Assembly (NCBI GenBank): GCA_021734595.1
Contig: JAIPIO010000038.1
Coordinates: 1 to 16,939, forward strand
Length of the DNA stretch: 16,939 nt
Source: Kiritimatiellales bacterium
GTDB taxonomy: Bacteria; Verrucomicrobiota; Kiritimatiellia; Kiritimatiellales; Pontiellaceae
Reading direction: 5' to 3'
The notes below the pieces were generated by a model. It saw only the letters and a list, made by a program, of their open reading frames with translations. It was not told the origin of the DNA and searched no databases. The position numbers were made by a program, and so were the translations under genes. Numbering within the stretch: position 1 is the stretch's first letter; each line of letters opens with the position of its first letter. Below are positions 1-6,563 of this stretch, piece by piece.

Positions 1-291
1 GGTGAGATCGAGGATGAATATGATCCCCAGGAAGAGGAGGTACAGAAGCGCCCTGACGGATCCCTGCTGGTTAACGCCAGAATTTCCGTTCACGAACTCA
101 ATGATGAGCTCAGTGCCCGATTCCCGGAAAGTGATGAATATGATTCGCTGGGGGGTTATATATTCTCGACGCTTGGGCATATTCCAAAGTCCGGAGAAAC
201 GCTTACAGCCTGTGGATACGAAATGAGAATTCAATCCGCCACACATCGGCAGATACAAACGGTGCACCTGATTCATCAGGGCGCGGAATAA
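1..291 (+). CDS. CorC/HlyC-family CBS-domain protein, C-terminal fragment
   Basis: The frame is open from the first base of the window to TAA at 289-291, giving 96 residues of a protein whose start lies upstream. It begins with GEIEDEYD, typical of the end of the second CBS domain in CorC/HlyC (DUF21-CBS) proteins. It then shows the CorC_HlyC transporter-associated domain: LLVNARISVHELNDEL, and LGGYIFSTLGHIPKSGETL at about residues 50-68, followed by the expected R-I-Q strand. Family members are membrane-anchored and linked to Mg2+/Co2+ efflux or tolerance; the terminal domain is a small cytosolic alpha/beta fold. The membrane DUF21 part is outside the window, so the subtype (CorC, YfjD/CNNM-like, GldE-like) cannot be settled. 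Confidence 0.85.
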   Translation, partial: GEIEDEYDPQEEEVQKRPDGSLLVNARISVHELNDELSARFPESDEYDSLGGYIFSTLGHIPKSGETLTACGYEMRIQSATHRQIQTVHLIHQGAE

Positions 292-371
292 TTTACTCGC
301 TTCCTTGCACTCCTTAGGTATTATTCCGATACTGTAGTGGCTTGTAATTGCTAATGGTAGAGAGGTTGATG

Positions 372-1316
372 ATGTTCAAATTACACCGTATGTTTCTTGT
401 TCTGTTATGGGTGGTCCCGCTTGTCACTTTGGCGGAAAACGTCGACCTGCGGCAGTATTATGAAGAGCAGAAGGCCGAACTTCTGAAAGAATTCAACGCA
501 CCCGAAGACGGCAGCGAGATCTCGCTTAAGCTTACGACGGGCAACATCCGCACCGGTACGCTGGCGCTGTTGACTCCTGATACCGTGACCATTCAGATGA
601 AGGTCGGCCCGGTAACCTACAGCCGCATGATGCTGGATTCGTTCACCAGAACACAGCTCTTTGCGGCGGACTATGCGGAGTACAACGCCATTGCCCGCAC
701 CCGGGCTCTCAAAAACAAACAGGAAGGAAATCCGCGCCAGATTGGCGAGGCGCGTTTGCATGCGGCACGCGTTTCGATCAAGGACAGCATCGAGAAATCA
801 AACAACAAAGACGAGACCGTTGACACAAAAGGCAGCACAGAAATCACGACTGAAACCAAAACAAAAACAGAGACGTGTACACTGGAAATCACAGTGGCTA
901 ACATGTCAGCAAACGAAGATACTTTCGCGCTCGAATGGTATTTTGTAAAAACCCCCATCACAGACGATGGCGACGGCGACCCGGAACCTGGAGATAAAGG
1001 CAGTACAGAAATCACGATCCCCGGCAATAAAAAGGCCGAACATACCGCCACCTCACTGGACTTCACCTTTACTGAACTTTCCGTCGAGCGCGAAAACCCG
1101 AATGCTACCAGCGACAGTTCTGGACCAACGGTCACAAAATCCGGCGACGAATACAAAGGCTATGTCGTATTTGTTAAACACGGTGACGAGATTCTCGACA
1201 AGAAGAGCAGTACCAAAACATTTCTAACGGACGAATGGCTCGAAAAACTTAAGGGTTCAGTTGCTGCACCAACCCCTTTGAGCCGAGGAAAGAAGGGCAA
1301 GAAAAAGAATAAATAA
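372..1316 (+). CDS. Secreted lysine-tailed two-domain protein, paralogue 1 of 4
   Basis: I do not recognise a named family. ATG at 372 follows GAGAGG (360-365) by 6 nt and begins a clean signal peptide (MFKLHRMFLVLLWVVPLVTLAE); ATG 369, ATG 354 and TTG 348 are in-frame alternatives. The mature part has a helical lead (DLRQYYEEQKAELLKEF), then a small beta-barrel-like segment at about residues 48-105 with a G-x-x-RTGTL-x-LTPDTVTI pattern ending LFAADYA. A charged Thr/Lys/Glu-rich linker (about 140-168) precedes a beta-sandwich-like domain (about 169-285) with LEWYF and GYVVFVKHGDEIL. It ends GKKGKKKNK. The tail motif FLTDEWLEKL matches paralogue 4 best. It is the first of four same-strand copies. 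Function is unknown; export to periplasm or cell surface is inferred. Confidence 0.85.
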   Translation: MFKLHRMFLVLLWVVPLVTLAENVDLRQYYEEQKAELLKEFNAPEDGSEISLKLTTGNIRTGTLALLTPDTVTIQMKVGPVTYSRMMLDSFTRTQLFAADYAEYNAIARTRALKNKQEGNPRQIGEARLHAARVSIKDSIEKSNNKDETVDTKGSTEITTETKTKTETCTLEITVANMSANEDTFALEWYFVKTPITDDGDGDPEPGDKGSTEITIPGNKKAEHTATSLDFTFTELSVERENPNATSDSSGPTVTKSGDEYKGYVVFVKHGDEILDKKSSTKTFLTDEWLEKLKGSVAAPTPLSRGKKGKKKNK

Positions 1317-1346
1317 CCGGTTTCTGCTACATCAGATCATCATTGC

Positions 1347-1362
1347 ATCTGAATAAAGGAGG
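1347..1362 (+). promoter_or_regulatory. Shine-Dalgarno and leader of paralogue 2, duplicated before paralogue 3
   Basis: AAAGGAGG (1355-1362) lies 10 nt before ATG 1373 and decides that start over the upstream in-frame TTG at 1343. The leader ATCTGAATAAAGG (1347-1359) is identical over 13 nt to the leader of the next paralogue (2124-2136), so the duplication probably included the ribosome-binding region. Confidence 0.6.
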
Positions 1363-1372
1363 AAAATGGAGC

Positions 1373-2008
1373 ATGTGCATATTCAATAGAAACAAATGGT
1401 TGGCGATTTTAATTGTTGCGACAACGGCTGGGTATGTTTCGGTAGCGACTGCCCAGGGAGTACGCCTGTCGGTCAAGAGCGATGGCAAAAAAGACAGTGA
1501 AGTCAGCAATAAAGGCAATACCCGCAAGAAAACGGAAACCGAGACATGCGTCTTGAATATCTCGCTGGCAAATCCAACCCCGCACTCGCCCACCTATTCG
1601 CTTGAATGGTACTTCTTCAGCCGCAAAGTAGCATCGAAGGAAAAATCCGACCCTGCGGTCTACGACAGGGGAAGCAAACAGTTTACGATTCCCGGCCAGA
1701 AAATGGTTTCGCATTCTGTGGAGGCCAAGCCGGTTGTCAAGGTGGAGTCGACCGTGACTTCAAACCGCAGTCGTGGGAGAGGCGGAAAAGGAGGCGGCGG
1801 AAACTCAAAGAAGACCACCAGCGGCTCCGAGTACTATGCCTATGTTGTGCTGGTGCGCTGCAACGGAAAGGTCATCGCCCAGCAAAGCAACAGTAAAACA
1901 CTGCTAAAACCTGAAAACATTGCAAATCTCAATCCTTCAATGGGCGTTGCCAACAGCACCCCGGACAAGGGATCAACCAAAGGTAAAAAGAAGAAGAAGA
2001 AGAAATAA
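1373..2008 (+). CDS. Secreted lysine-tailed protein, paralogue 2 of 4, lacking the N-terminal domain
   Basis: A protein of 211 residues of the same unrecognised family. The start is ATG 1373, set by AAAGGAGG; an ATG at 1366 in another frame stops after seven codons. The signal peptide covers about residues 1-28 (LAILIVATTAGYVSVATAQG). Unlike its three neighbours it has no YYEEQKAEL helix and no RTG/LTPDTVTI barrel segment: a short basic linker (KKTETETC) leads straight into the beta-sandwich-like domain at about 58-178 (LEWYFFSR, RGSKQFTIPGQK, SGSEYYAYVVLVRCNGKVIAQQSN). A Gly/Ser/Arg-rich insert sits at about 130-150, and the protein ends in seven lysines. The C-terminal motif LLKPENIANLN resembles paralogue 3. 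It shows that the C-terminal domain can stand alone. Role unknown. Confidence 0.85.
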   Translation: MCIFNRNKWLAILIVATTAGYVSVATAQGVRLSVKSDGKKDSEVSNKGNTRKKTETETCVLNISLANPTPHSPTYSLEWYFFSRKVASKEKSDPAVYDRGSKQFTIPGQKMVSHSVEAKPVVKVESTVTSNRSRGRGGKGGGGNSKKTTSGSEYYAYVVLVRCNGKVIAQQSNSKTLLKPENIANLNPSMGVANSTPDKGSTKGKKKKKKK

Positions 2009-2123
2009 TTCGCACGAACGCCTCCACTAGACGATGATTCGCGGCGGATGCGGACAACACCGAACTAGCGCGAATATTTCTCTGGCATTTACGCAAAACA
2101 TACATATTATGGTGCGTCGATTT

Positions 2124-2140
2124 ATCTGAATAAAGGGGAG
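2124..2140 (+). promoter_or_regulatory. Shine-Dalgarno and leader of paralogue 3
   Basis: AAAGGGGAG (2132-2140) ends 3 nt before ATG 2144. The stretch 2124-2136 repeats the leader of paralogue 2 exactly. The rest of the 135-bp gap from 2009 holds no ORF or clear hairpin that I could see. Confidence 0.5.
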
Positions 2141-2143
2141 TAT

Positions 2144-3109
2144 ATGTACACTACAATTGCACGCCGATGGATCGCGGTTCTGGTTCTTATGGTGATACCT
2201 GCCATAGTTTCGGCAGCCGATGACGGTTTAACTGAATATTATGAAGCACAGAAAGCCAAACTGCTGACCGAATTCAAGGCCCCGGAAATCGACAGTTCAA
2301 TAACGATCACGTTTGCAACCAAAAATACCCGCACCGGAATCCTCAAGGAACTCTCAGCTGACAGCGTGACCATCCAGACCGAGGTTGCACCAATTACCTA
2401 CCCAAAAACGGCACTGGATATGCGCACCCGCACAATCCTTTTTGCCGAAGATTATGCACATATATACGCTGCGCACAAAACCAGGCAAATTAAACGGCAG
2501 AACTATGCGGCCATGAAGGCGGTTGACCGGGAACAGAACGTAGAAGTATTCCACTGTGCCCGTTTAAACATCTATGACAACCTCGATAAGCAACTCGATA
2601 CCAAATCAGCCAAAAATACAAGGGAAGCCACCGAAACCCAGACGTACAACCTCGACATTACGCTCACCAATCCCACCCCCCACGATGACACCTATACGCT
2701 TGAATGGTATTTCTTCAGCAGAAGTCTCGGCAAATCAAAAGGCGAACCGAAGATATCTGACAAAGGCAGTAAGGAGTTCACTGTTGCTGCGCAGAAAAAC
2801 ATCAAATACACTGTTTTGTCCAAGCCGGTGGTCAACAAGGAATCAAAAAAATCTTCCAGTAGAAACAACAACAGCAACAGAGGCAGTGGCAATTCCAAAA
2901 AGACGGTAAGCGGAACGGAATACTGCTCGTACGTCGTGCTCGTGCGCCACAACGGAGAAATCATTGCGAAGGAAAGCAATCAACGGGCGCTGCTGAAAGA
3001 TGATAATCTTGCAAACCTGAGCGGCAAAATGCAACTCGCTTCCGGCGGTGGCAGCGGAGATTCTTCGGCTAAAAAGAGCACCAGCAAGAAGAAAAAGAAA
3101 AAGAAATAA
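2144..3109 (+). CDS. Secreted lysine-tailed two-domain protein, paralogue 3 of 4
   Basis: A protein of 321 residues, family not recognised. The signal peptide is about 1-25 (AVLVLMVIPAIVSAADD). Then come a helix LTEYYEAQKAKLLTEFKAPE (about 29-48), a small beta-barrel-like segment (about 52-105: NTRTGILKELSADSVTIQT, VAPITYPKTALD, LFAEDYA), and a linker with the family's THR/GLU-rich run EATETQTYNLDIT. The beta-sandwich-like domain is about 168-282 (YTLEWYFFSRS, DKGSKEFTVAAQK, GTEYCSYVVLVRHNGEIIAKESN). A Ser/Asn-rich insert falls at 237-252 and the tail is KKSTSKKKKKKK. The C-terminal motif LLKDDNLANL groups it with paralogue 2. Same strand and order as the others, so co-transcription is plausible. 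Export is supported by the signal peptide; the substrate or partner is unknown. Confidence 0.87.
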   Translation: MYTTIARRWIAVLVLMVIPAIVSAADDGLTEYYEAQKAKLLTEFKAPEIDSSITITFATKNTRTGILKELSADSVTIQTEVAPITYPKTALDMRTRTILFAEDYAHIYAAHKTRQIKRQNYAAMKAVDREQNVEVFHCARLNIYDNLDKQLDTKSAKNTREATETQTYNLDITLTNPTPHDDTYTLEWYFFSRSLGKSKGEPKISDKGSKEFTVAAQKNIKYTVLSKPVVNKESKKSSSRNNNSNRGSGNSKKTVSGTEYCSYVVLVRHNGEIIAKESNQRALLKDDNLANLSGKMQLASGGGSGDSSAKKSTSKKKKKKK

Positions 3110-3168
3110 CAACAGGGGCCATTAATAGACATCCCATTTCACATCCATTCAATTAAGGAATAATAAAT

Positions 3169-4149
3169 ATGACTTCATCATCACGGAAAACCATCATCGT
3201 TCTGGGCATCGCCCTTGCGGCACAGGTGTTCGCTGTCCATGCCAACGAGCTGCGCGAATATTATGAAGCACAGAAAGCCGAACTTATAGGAACCTTCAAA
3301 GCGCCCGAAATCGGTAGTTCCGTAGGCATCAAACTCAAATCCGGTCAAACCCGTACCGGCACTATTATTGCGCTGACTGCCGATACCGTGACTATGGAAA
3401 CGCCGGCGGGACCGATCACCTACAAAAAAGCGTTGCTGGATCAAACCACTTGCACAAAACTCTTTGCCGAAGACTATGCCACCGTTATCGCCATCCAACG
3501 CACGCGCCAGCTCAAGGCCAGCCAAGCCTCCTCCGCAACGCCGCAAGCGTCTGCAATCCACTCTGCGCGTGTGTCCGTTAAAGCAGACCTCGACAAAGAC
3601 AAGAAAACCGAAAAAATCATGGGTAAAACCAGCTCCAACAGCGACAGAGATCCCAAGGTTACCCGCAAAACAACCGAAACGCAAACCTACAACCTCGACA
3701 TCACCCTCTCCAACCCCGCCGCCACCCCGGACACCTACCAACTCGAATGGTATTTCATGAGCCGCAGCGTCGGCAGCAAATCCTCATCAACCTTATGCGA
3801 GAAAGGAAGCCAGGAATTCACCGTCGCAGGCCGCCAACGGGTAAAGCATGCCGTCGCCTCAAAAACCCTCACCAGTGGAGCATCCAAGGAGTCGAGTAGC
3901 GGCAGCGAGAACAGCGACAGAGAGGTAGTCGATAAAAACTCAGCCTCCGGCAGCGTCTACACCGGCTACGTTGTGCTTGTGAAGCATGGCGACAAGATTC
4001 TCGCCAAAAACAGCAACAACCACTCGTTCCTCAAGGAGGATTGGCTGGAAAAGCTCAATGGCCCCGTTTCAGAGGCATCCTCCTACCAGGAAGCTTCCGG
4101 CAAAAAGGAAAAAACCGCGAAAAAGAAGAAAAAGAAAAAAGACGAGTAG
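3169..4149 (+). CDS. Secreted lysine-tailed two-domain protein, paralogue 4 of 4
   Basis: A protein of 326 residues with AAGGAA upstream of ATG 3169. The signal peptide is about 1-25 (IIVLGIALAAQVFAVHA). Helix LREYYEAQKAELIGTFKAPE (about 28-47) leads into the barrel-like segment (about 51-104: QTRTGTIIALTADTVTME, AGPITYKKALLD, LFAEDYA). A charged linker is followed by the beta-sandwich-like domain at about 172-287 (YQLEWYFMSRS, EKGSQEFTVAGRQ, SVYTGYVVLVKHGDKILAKNSN). The end FLKEDWLEKL matches paralogue 1. The tail is KKKKKKKDE, seven lysines followed by two acids, so the lysine run is not strictly terminal here. The DNA over the tail is almost pure A/G (about 4106-4144). The palindrome cluster begins about 20 bp after the stop. 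Function unknown. Confidence 0.87.
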   Translation: MTSSSRKTIIVLGIALAAQVFAVHANELREYYEAQKAELIGTFKAPEIGSSVGIKLKSGQTRTGTIIALTADTVTMETPAGPITYKKALLDQTTCTKLFAEDYATVIAIQRTRQLKASQASSATPQASAIHSARVSVKADLDKDKKTEKIMGKTSSNSDRDPKVTRKTTETQTYNLDITLSNPAATPDTYQLEWYFMSRSVGSKSSSTLCEKGSQEFTVAGRQRVKHAVASKTLTSGASKESSSGSENSDREVVDKNSASGSVYTGYVVLVKHGDKILAKNSNNHSFLKEDWLEKLNGPVSEASSYQEASGKKEKTAKKKKKKKDE

Positions 4150-4167
4150 CCGTCCACCTTTCTCCTC

Positions 4168-4298
4168 TGCCAATGGCTGGGACCTTCGCCCGATGGGTTT
4201 CCAATGGTTTGAAATGTTTTTCCAGCCATTGGAATATAACCAACATTGACTTTCCAAAGCCTGGAAAATACGTCAAAACCTGCTTCCAATCATTGGAA
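4168..4298. repeat. Cluster of 15-bp palindromes at helical spacing
   Basis: Four 15-bp elements of the form TTCCARNNNYTGGAA, plus one degenerate copy, fill the gap between paralogue 4 and the HAD gene. They are 4168-4182 (TGCCAATGGCTGGGA, degenerate), 4199-4213 (TTCCAATGGTTTGAA), 4220-4234 (TTCCAGCCATTGGAA), 4252-4266 (TTCCAAAGCCTGGAA) and 4284-4298 (TTCCAATCATTGGAA, perfect apart from the centre). Start-to-start distances are 31, 21, 32 and 32 bp, close to three or two helical turns. Elements 4199-4207 and 4226-4234 can also pair as a perfect 9-bp stem (TTCCAATGG/CCATTGGAA) with an 18-nt loop; no T-tract follows, so it is not a standard intrinsic terminator. Possible roles are an operator array for a dimeric DNA-binding protein or RNA hairpins. 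Confidence 0.75.
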
Positions 4299-4302
4299 AG
4301 GA
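4297..4302 (+). promoter_or_regulatory. Shine-Dalgarno of the HAD gene overlapping a palindrome
   Basis: AAAGGA (4297-4302) ends 5 nt before ATG 4308. Its first bases are the right arm of the palindrome at 4284-4298, so folding of that hairpin in the mRNA, or protein bound there, could affect initiation. The site selects ATG 4308 over upstream in-frame ATGs. Confidence 0.6.
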
Positions 4303-4307
4303 AACCC

Positions 4308-5081
4308 ATGGAAAACATCCGCCAGAAAAAAGCCTTCATCTGCGATATGGACGGTGTCATCTACCACGGCAACAAGCTGCTGCCCGGCGTCCCCGAATTT
4401 GTCGACTGGCTCAAGCACGAGAAGAAGCGCTTCCTGTTCTTGACCAACAGCTCCGAGCGCGCCCCGCGCGAACTGCAGGAAAAGCTCAGCCGCCTCGGCC
4501 TCGAAGTTCCCAAGGAACATTTCTACACCAGCGCCCTGGCCACTGCCGCCTTTGTCTCGAAGCAAAGCCCCGGCTGCACCGCCTACGTCATCGGCGAAAC
4601 CGGCCTCATCAACGCCCTCTACAACGCCGGCATCACCATGAACGACGTCAACCCCGACTACGTCATTGTCGGCGAATCACGCAACTACACCTACGAAAAC
4701 ATCCTGCGTGCCGTAAAATACATCCAGCGCGGCGCCAAGCTCATCGGCACCAATCCCGACCTCACCGGCCCCGCCGAGCAGGGCATCGTCCCCGCCACCG
4801 GCGCACTCATCTCCCCCATCGAGCAGGCCACCGGCCACAAGGCCTACTTCGTCGGCAAACCCAACCCCCTCATGATGCGCAGCGCGCTCAAGCGCCTCGG
4901 CTGCCAGCGCGAAGACACCGTCATCGTCGGCGACCGCATGGACACCGACATCATCGCCGGGGTCGAGTCTGAAATATCCACCGTCCTTGTACTCAGCGGC
5001 TGTACCGCCCGCGAAGAAGTCGACTCCTACGCCTATTCCCCCGATCATATCCTCAACGGCGTCGGCGACATCCCTGGATGA
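4308..5081 (+). CDS. HAD-IIA family hydrolase (NagD-like phosphatase)
   Basis: A protein of 257 residues, the usual length for the NagD/HAD-IIA group. Motif I is DMDGV at 13-17 (nucleophile D13, acid/base D15), motif II is LTNSS at 45-49, motif III is K184 in GKPNP, and motif IV is VGDRMDTDI at 207-215 with D209 and D214. The C2-type cap lies between motifs II and III. Family members are cytosolic Mg2+-dependent phosphatases acting on sugar phosphates, nucleotides or phosphoglycolate; the substrate cannot be read from sequence. The frame is open upstream to 4041, but the Shine-Dalgarno and the first conserved motif both support ATG 4308. Its stop overlaps the mutY start (ATGA), so the two are translationally coupled. 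Confidence 0.92.
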   Translation: MENIRQKKAFICDMDGVIYHGNKLLPGVPEFVDWLKHEKKRFLFLTNSSERAPRELQEKLSRLGLEVPKEHFYTSALATAAFVSKQSPGCTAYVIGETGLINALYNAGITMNDVNPDYVIVGESRNYTYENILRAVKYIQRGAKLIGTNPDLTGPAEQGIVPATGALISPIEQATGHKAYFVGKPNPLMMRSALKRLGCQREDTVIVGDRMDTDIIAGVESEISTVLVLSGCTAREEVDSYAYSPDHILNGVGDIPG

Positions 5082-6169
5082 GTGTAGATACCGCAAAAGT
5101 CAAACGTGCCGTAACCGGGCGCCTGCTGCCATGGTTTGAATCGAATCGCCGGGCCATGCCTTGGCGCTCTAACCGTACCCCCTACCGCGTCTGGGTCTCC
5201 GAAATCATGCTCCAGCAGACCCGCGTCGACCAAGCCACGCCCTACTTCAACCGCTTCGTCAAACGCTTCCCCTCCCTCAAATCCCTAGCTGAAGCCCCGC
5301 TTCAGGATGTGCTGAAAATGTGGGAAGGCCTTGGCTACTACTCCCGCGCCCGCAACCTCCACAAGGCCGCGCAGCTGGTTTCCAATGATTGGAAAGGACG
5401 TTTCCCAACCTTGGAAAAAGATATCTTGAAACTTCCAGGCATTGGAAACTACACCGCCGCCGCCATCGGCTCCCTCGCTTTCAACCTCGATCTCGCCGTG
5501 CTCGACGGCAACGTCATCCGCGTGCTCAGCCGCCTGGTTGCCTTTCCCAAGGACGTCCGTTCCACTGCCGCCAAGAACGAACTCCAGCAGCTCGCCGACG
5601 ACCTGCTCATCCACGGCCGCGCCGGCGACTGCAACGAAGCCCTCATGGAACTGGGTGCCACCGTCTGTGTCCCCCGCAACCCGAACTGCCCCGCCTGTCC
5701 CCTCGCCCGCGTCTGCCTTGCCAAAAAATCCGCCCGCCCCGAAGACTATCCGGTGAAGGCACCGAAGAAAAAGGTGCCGCACATCATCGTCGGCGCCGCC
5801 GTCATCGGCAACCGCAAGGGCGAAGTGCTCATTGCCCAGCGCAAAATCGACGACATGCTCGGTGGCCTGTGGGAATTCCCCGGCGGCAAGCAGGAGCCCG
5901 GCGAAACCATTCAGGAGTGCATTGTCCGCGAAATAAAGGAGGAACTCGGCGTCAACATCCAAACCGGCGACTTCCTGCTCACCGTCAAGCATGCCTACAG
6001 CCACTTTACCATGGACTTGCACACCTACCGTGCCCGCATCGTTTCAGGTCGTCCGCGCCCTCTCGACTGCGCCGGTTACAAATGGGTCGAGGTTTCCGGC
6101 CTCCGCGAATACCCCTACTCCAAGGCCGACCTGAAAATCATTGATAAACTCCAGTCAAATAACCCATAG
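5078..6169 (+). CDS. mutY: A/G-specific adenine glycosylase MutY with an intact C-terminal Nudix box
   Basis: A protein of 363 residues that removes adenine mispaired with 8-oxoguanine in base-excision repair. The N-terminal HhH-GPD domain has SEIMLQQTRV with E42 at the catalytic Glu position, the hairpin LPGIGNYT (119-126), and LDGNVIRVL with D143 as catalytic Asp. The Fe-S loop C197-x6-C204-x2-C207-x5-C213 is complete. The C-terminal NUDIX_4 domain (from about 233) contains a full Nudix box at 270-292 (G-x5-E-x7-REIKEELGV), so a MutT-like hydrolase activity in addition to lesion recognition is possible. The start overlaps the HAD stop by 4 nt. Three 15-bp palindromes lie inside the frame (5380-5447, residues about 101-124), yet the segment aligns with E. 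coli MutY, recalled from memory, without a gap. Confidence 0.95.
   Translation: MSVDTAKVKRAVTGRLLPWFESNRRAMPWRSNRTPYRVWVSEIMLQQTRVDQATPYFNRFVKRFPSLKSLAEAPLQDVLKMWEGLGYYSRARNLHKAAQLVSNDWKGRFPTLEKDILKLPGIGNYTAAAIGSLAFNLDLAVLDGNVIRVLSRLVAFPKDVRSTAAKNELQQLADDLLIHGRAGDCNEALMELGATVCVPRNPNCPACPLARVCLAKKSARPEDYPVKAPKKKVPHIIVGAAVIGNRKGEVLIAQRKIDDMLGGLWEFPGGKQEPGETIQECIVREIKEELGVNIQTGDFLLTVKHAYSHFTMDLHTYRARIVSGRPRPLDCAGYKWVEVSGLREYPYSKADLKIIDKLQSNNP
5380..5447. repeat. Three phased 15-bp palindromes inside mutY
   Basis: The elements are TTCCAATGATTGGAA (5380-5394), TTCCCAACCTTGGAA (5402-5416) and TTCCAGGCATTGGAA (5433-5447), with start-to-start distances of 22 and 31 bp. The first extends to a 17-bp palindrome (5379-5395), and with its flank reads ATTGGAAAGGA, as does the copy at 4284. 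They encode the SNDWKGRFPTLEK and LPGIGN segments of MutY. Confidence 0.75.
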
Positions 6170-6177
6170 TCATTGCA

Positions 6178-6540
6178 ATGGAAAAAAACCGAAAACCATC
6201 GCGGTTTCCCATCATCATGTCGGCCGTTCTGCCCGGTTCCGGTCAGTTCGTTCAGGGACGCTGGGTGCCGGCGATCATTTTTTCCTCCGGCTTTCTAACG
6301 CTGTTCGGCTGGTTTGTTTGGGCGGCGCTCCAAATAATCGTCGCGTTCTATAAACTGGGTCTCGAGTTTGAAACCGCCGAGGATGTCGAAGTCCATGCGG
6401 CCAGCTTCTTGCTGCCGTTGGTTTTCGCGCTCGCGGTTTGGTTTGCAAGCTTGATCGACGCCGTCGCCGCCTATCAGCGCGCCCGCACAGCGCAAGCCCG
6501 CCGCAAGTTGCCAGACCTGTCCAGCGACACCGCTCGTTAA
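6178..6540 (+). CDS. Small integral membrane protein, unassigned
   Basis: A protein of 120 residues starting 8 nt after the mutY stop, so probably the last gene of the HAD-mutY transcript. After a basic N terminus (MEKNRKPSRF) there is SAVLPGSGQFVQGRW, the 'PGxGQ...G' turn found in several small membrane families (TM2-like, DUF5683-like). Hydrophobic stretches follow at about 28-57 (two short or one long segment) and 74-92, and a basic C terminus (AYQRARTAQARRK). No strong Shine-Dalgarno is visible (CATTGCA precedes ATG), consistent with coupling to mutY. Function unknown. It is convergent with the next gene, with only 23 bp between stops and no obvious terminator. Confidence 0.7.
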   Translation: MEKNRKPSRFPIIMSAVLPGSGQFVQGRWVPAIIFSSGFLTLFGWFVWAALQIIVAFYKLGLEFETAEDVEVHAASFLLPLVFALAVWFASLIDAVAAYQRARTAQARRKLPDLSSDTAR

Positions 6541-6563
6541 GACAATGCGATTGCCCGGCTTCT

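Noticed and set aside
2..226. 74-residue plus-strand ORF in frame 2 at the left edge
   Set aside because: Frame 1 encodes a clear CorC/HlyC C-terminal domain over the same bases; the frame-2 product is Arg/Ser-rich and unlike any domain.
305..333. Promoter TTGCAC-N17-GATACT before paralogue 1
   Set aside because: The spacing is right, but only three of six and four of six positions match; too weak to list.
4199..4234. Classical Rho-independent terminator
   Set aside because: The 9-bp stem has a long loop and no T-tract. A structural role remains possible, so it is listed as a repeat instead.
4168..4298. CRISPR-like array
   Set aside because: The repeats are 15-bp degenerate palindromes with 6-17-bp gaps; there are no constant 30-40-bp spacers and no cas genes.
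4041..4307. Upstream in-frame extension of the HAD gene
   Set aside because: It overlaps paralogue 4 and translates the palindrome cluster (FQSLE-type peptides). ATG 4308 has a good Shine-Dalgarno and sits just before HAD motif I.
5285..6022. 245-residue minus-strand ORF antisense to mutY
   Set aside because: The MutY frame is complete, with Fe-S and Nudix motifs; the antisense product is Gly/Ala/Val-rich low complexity.
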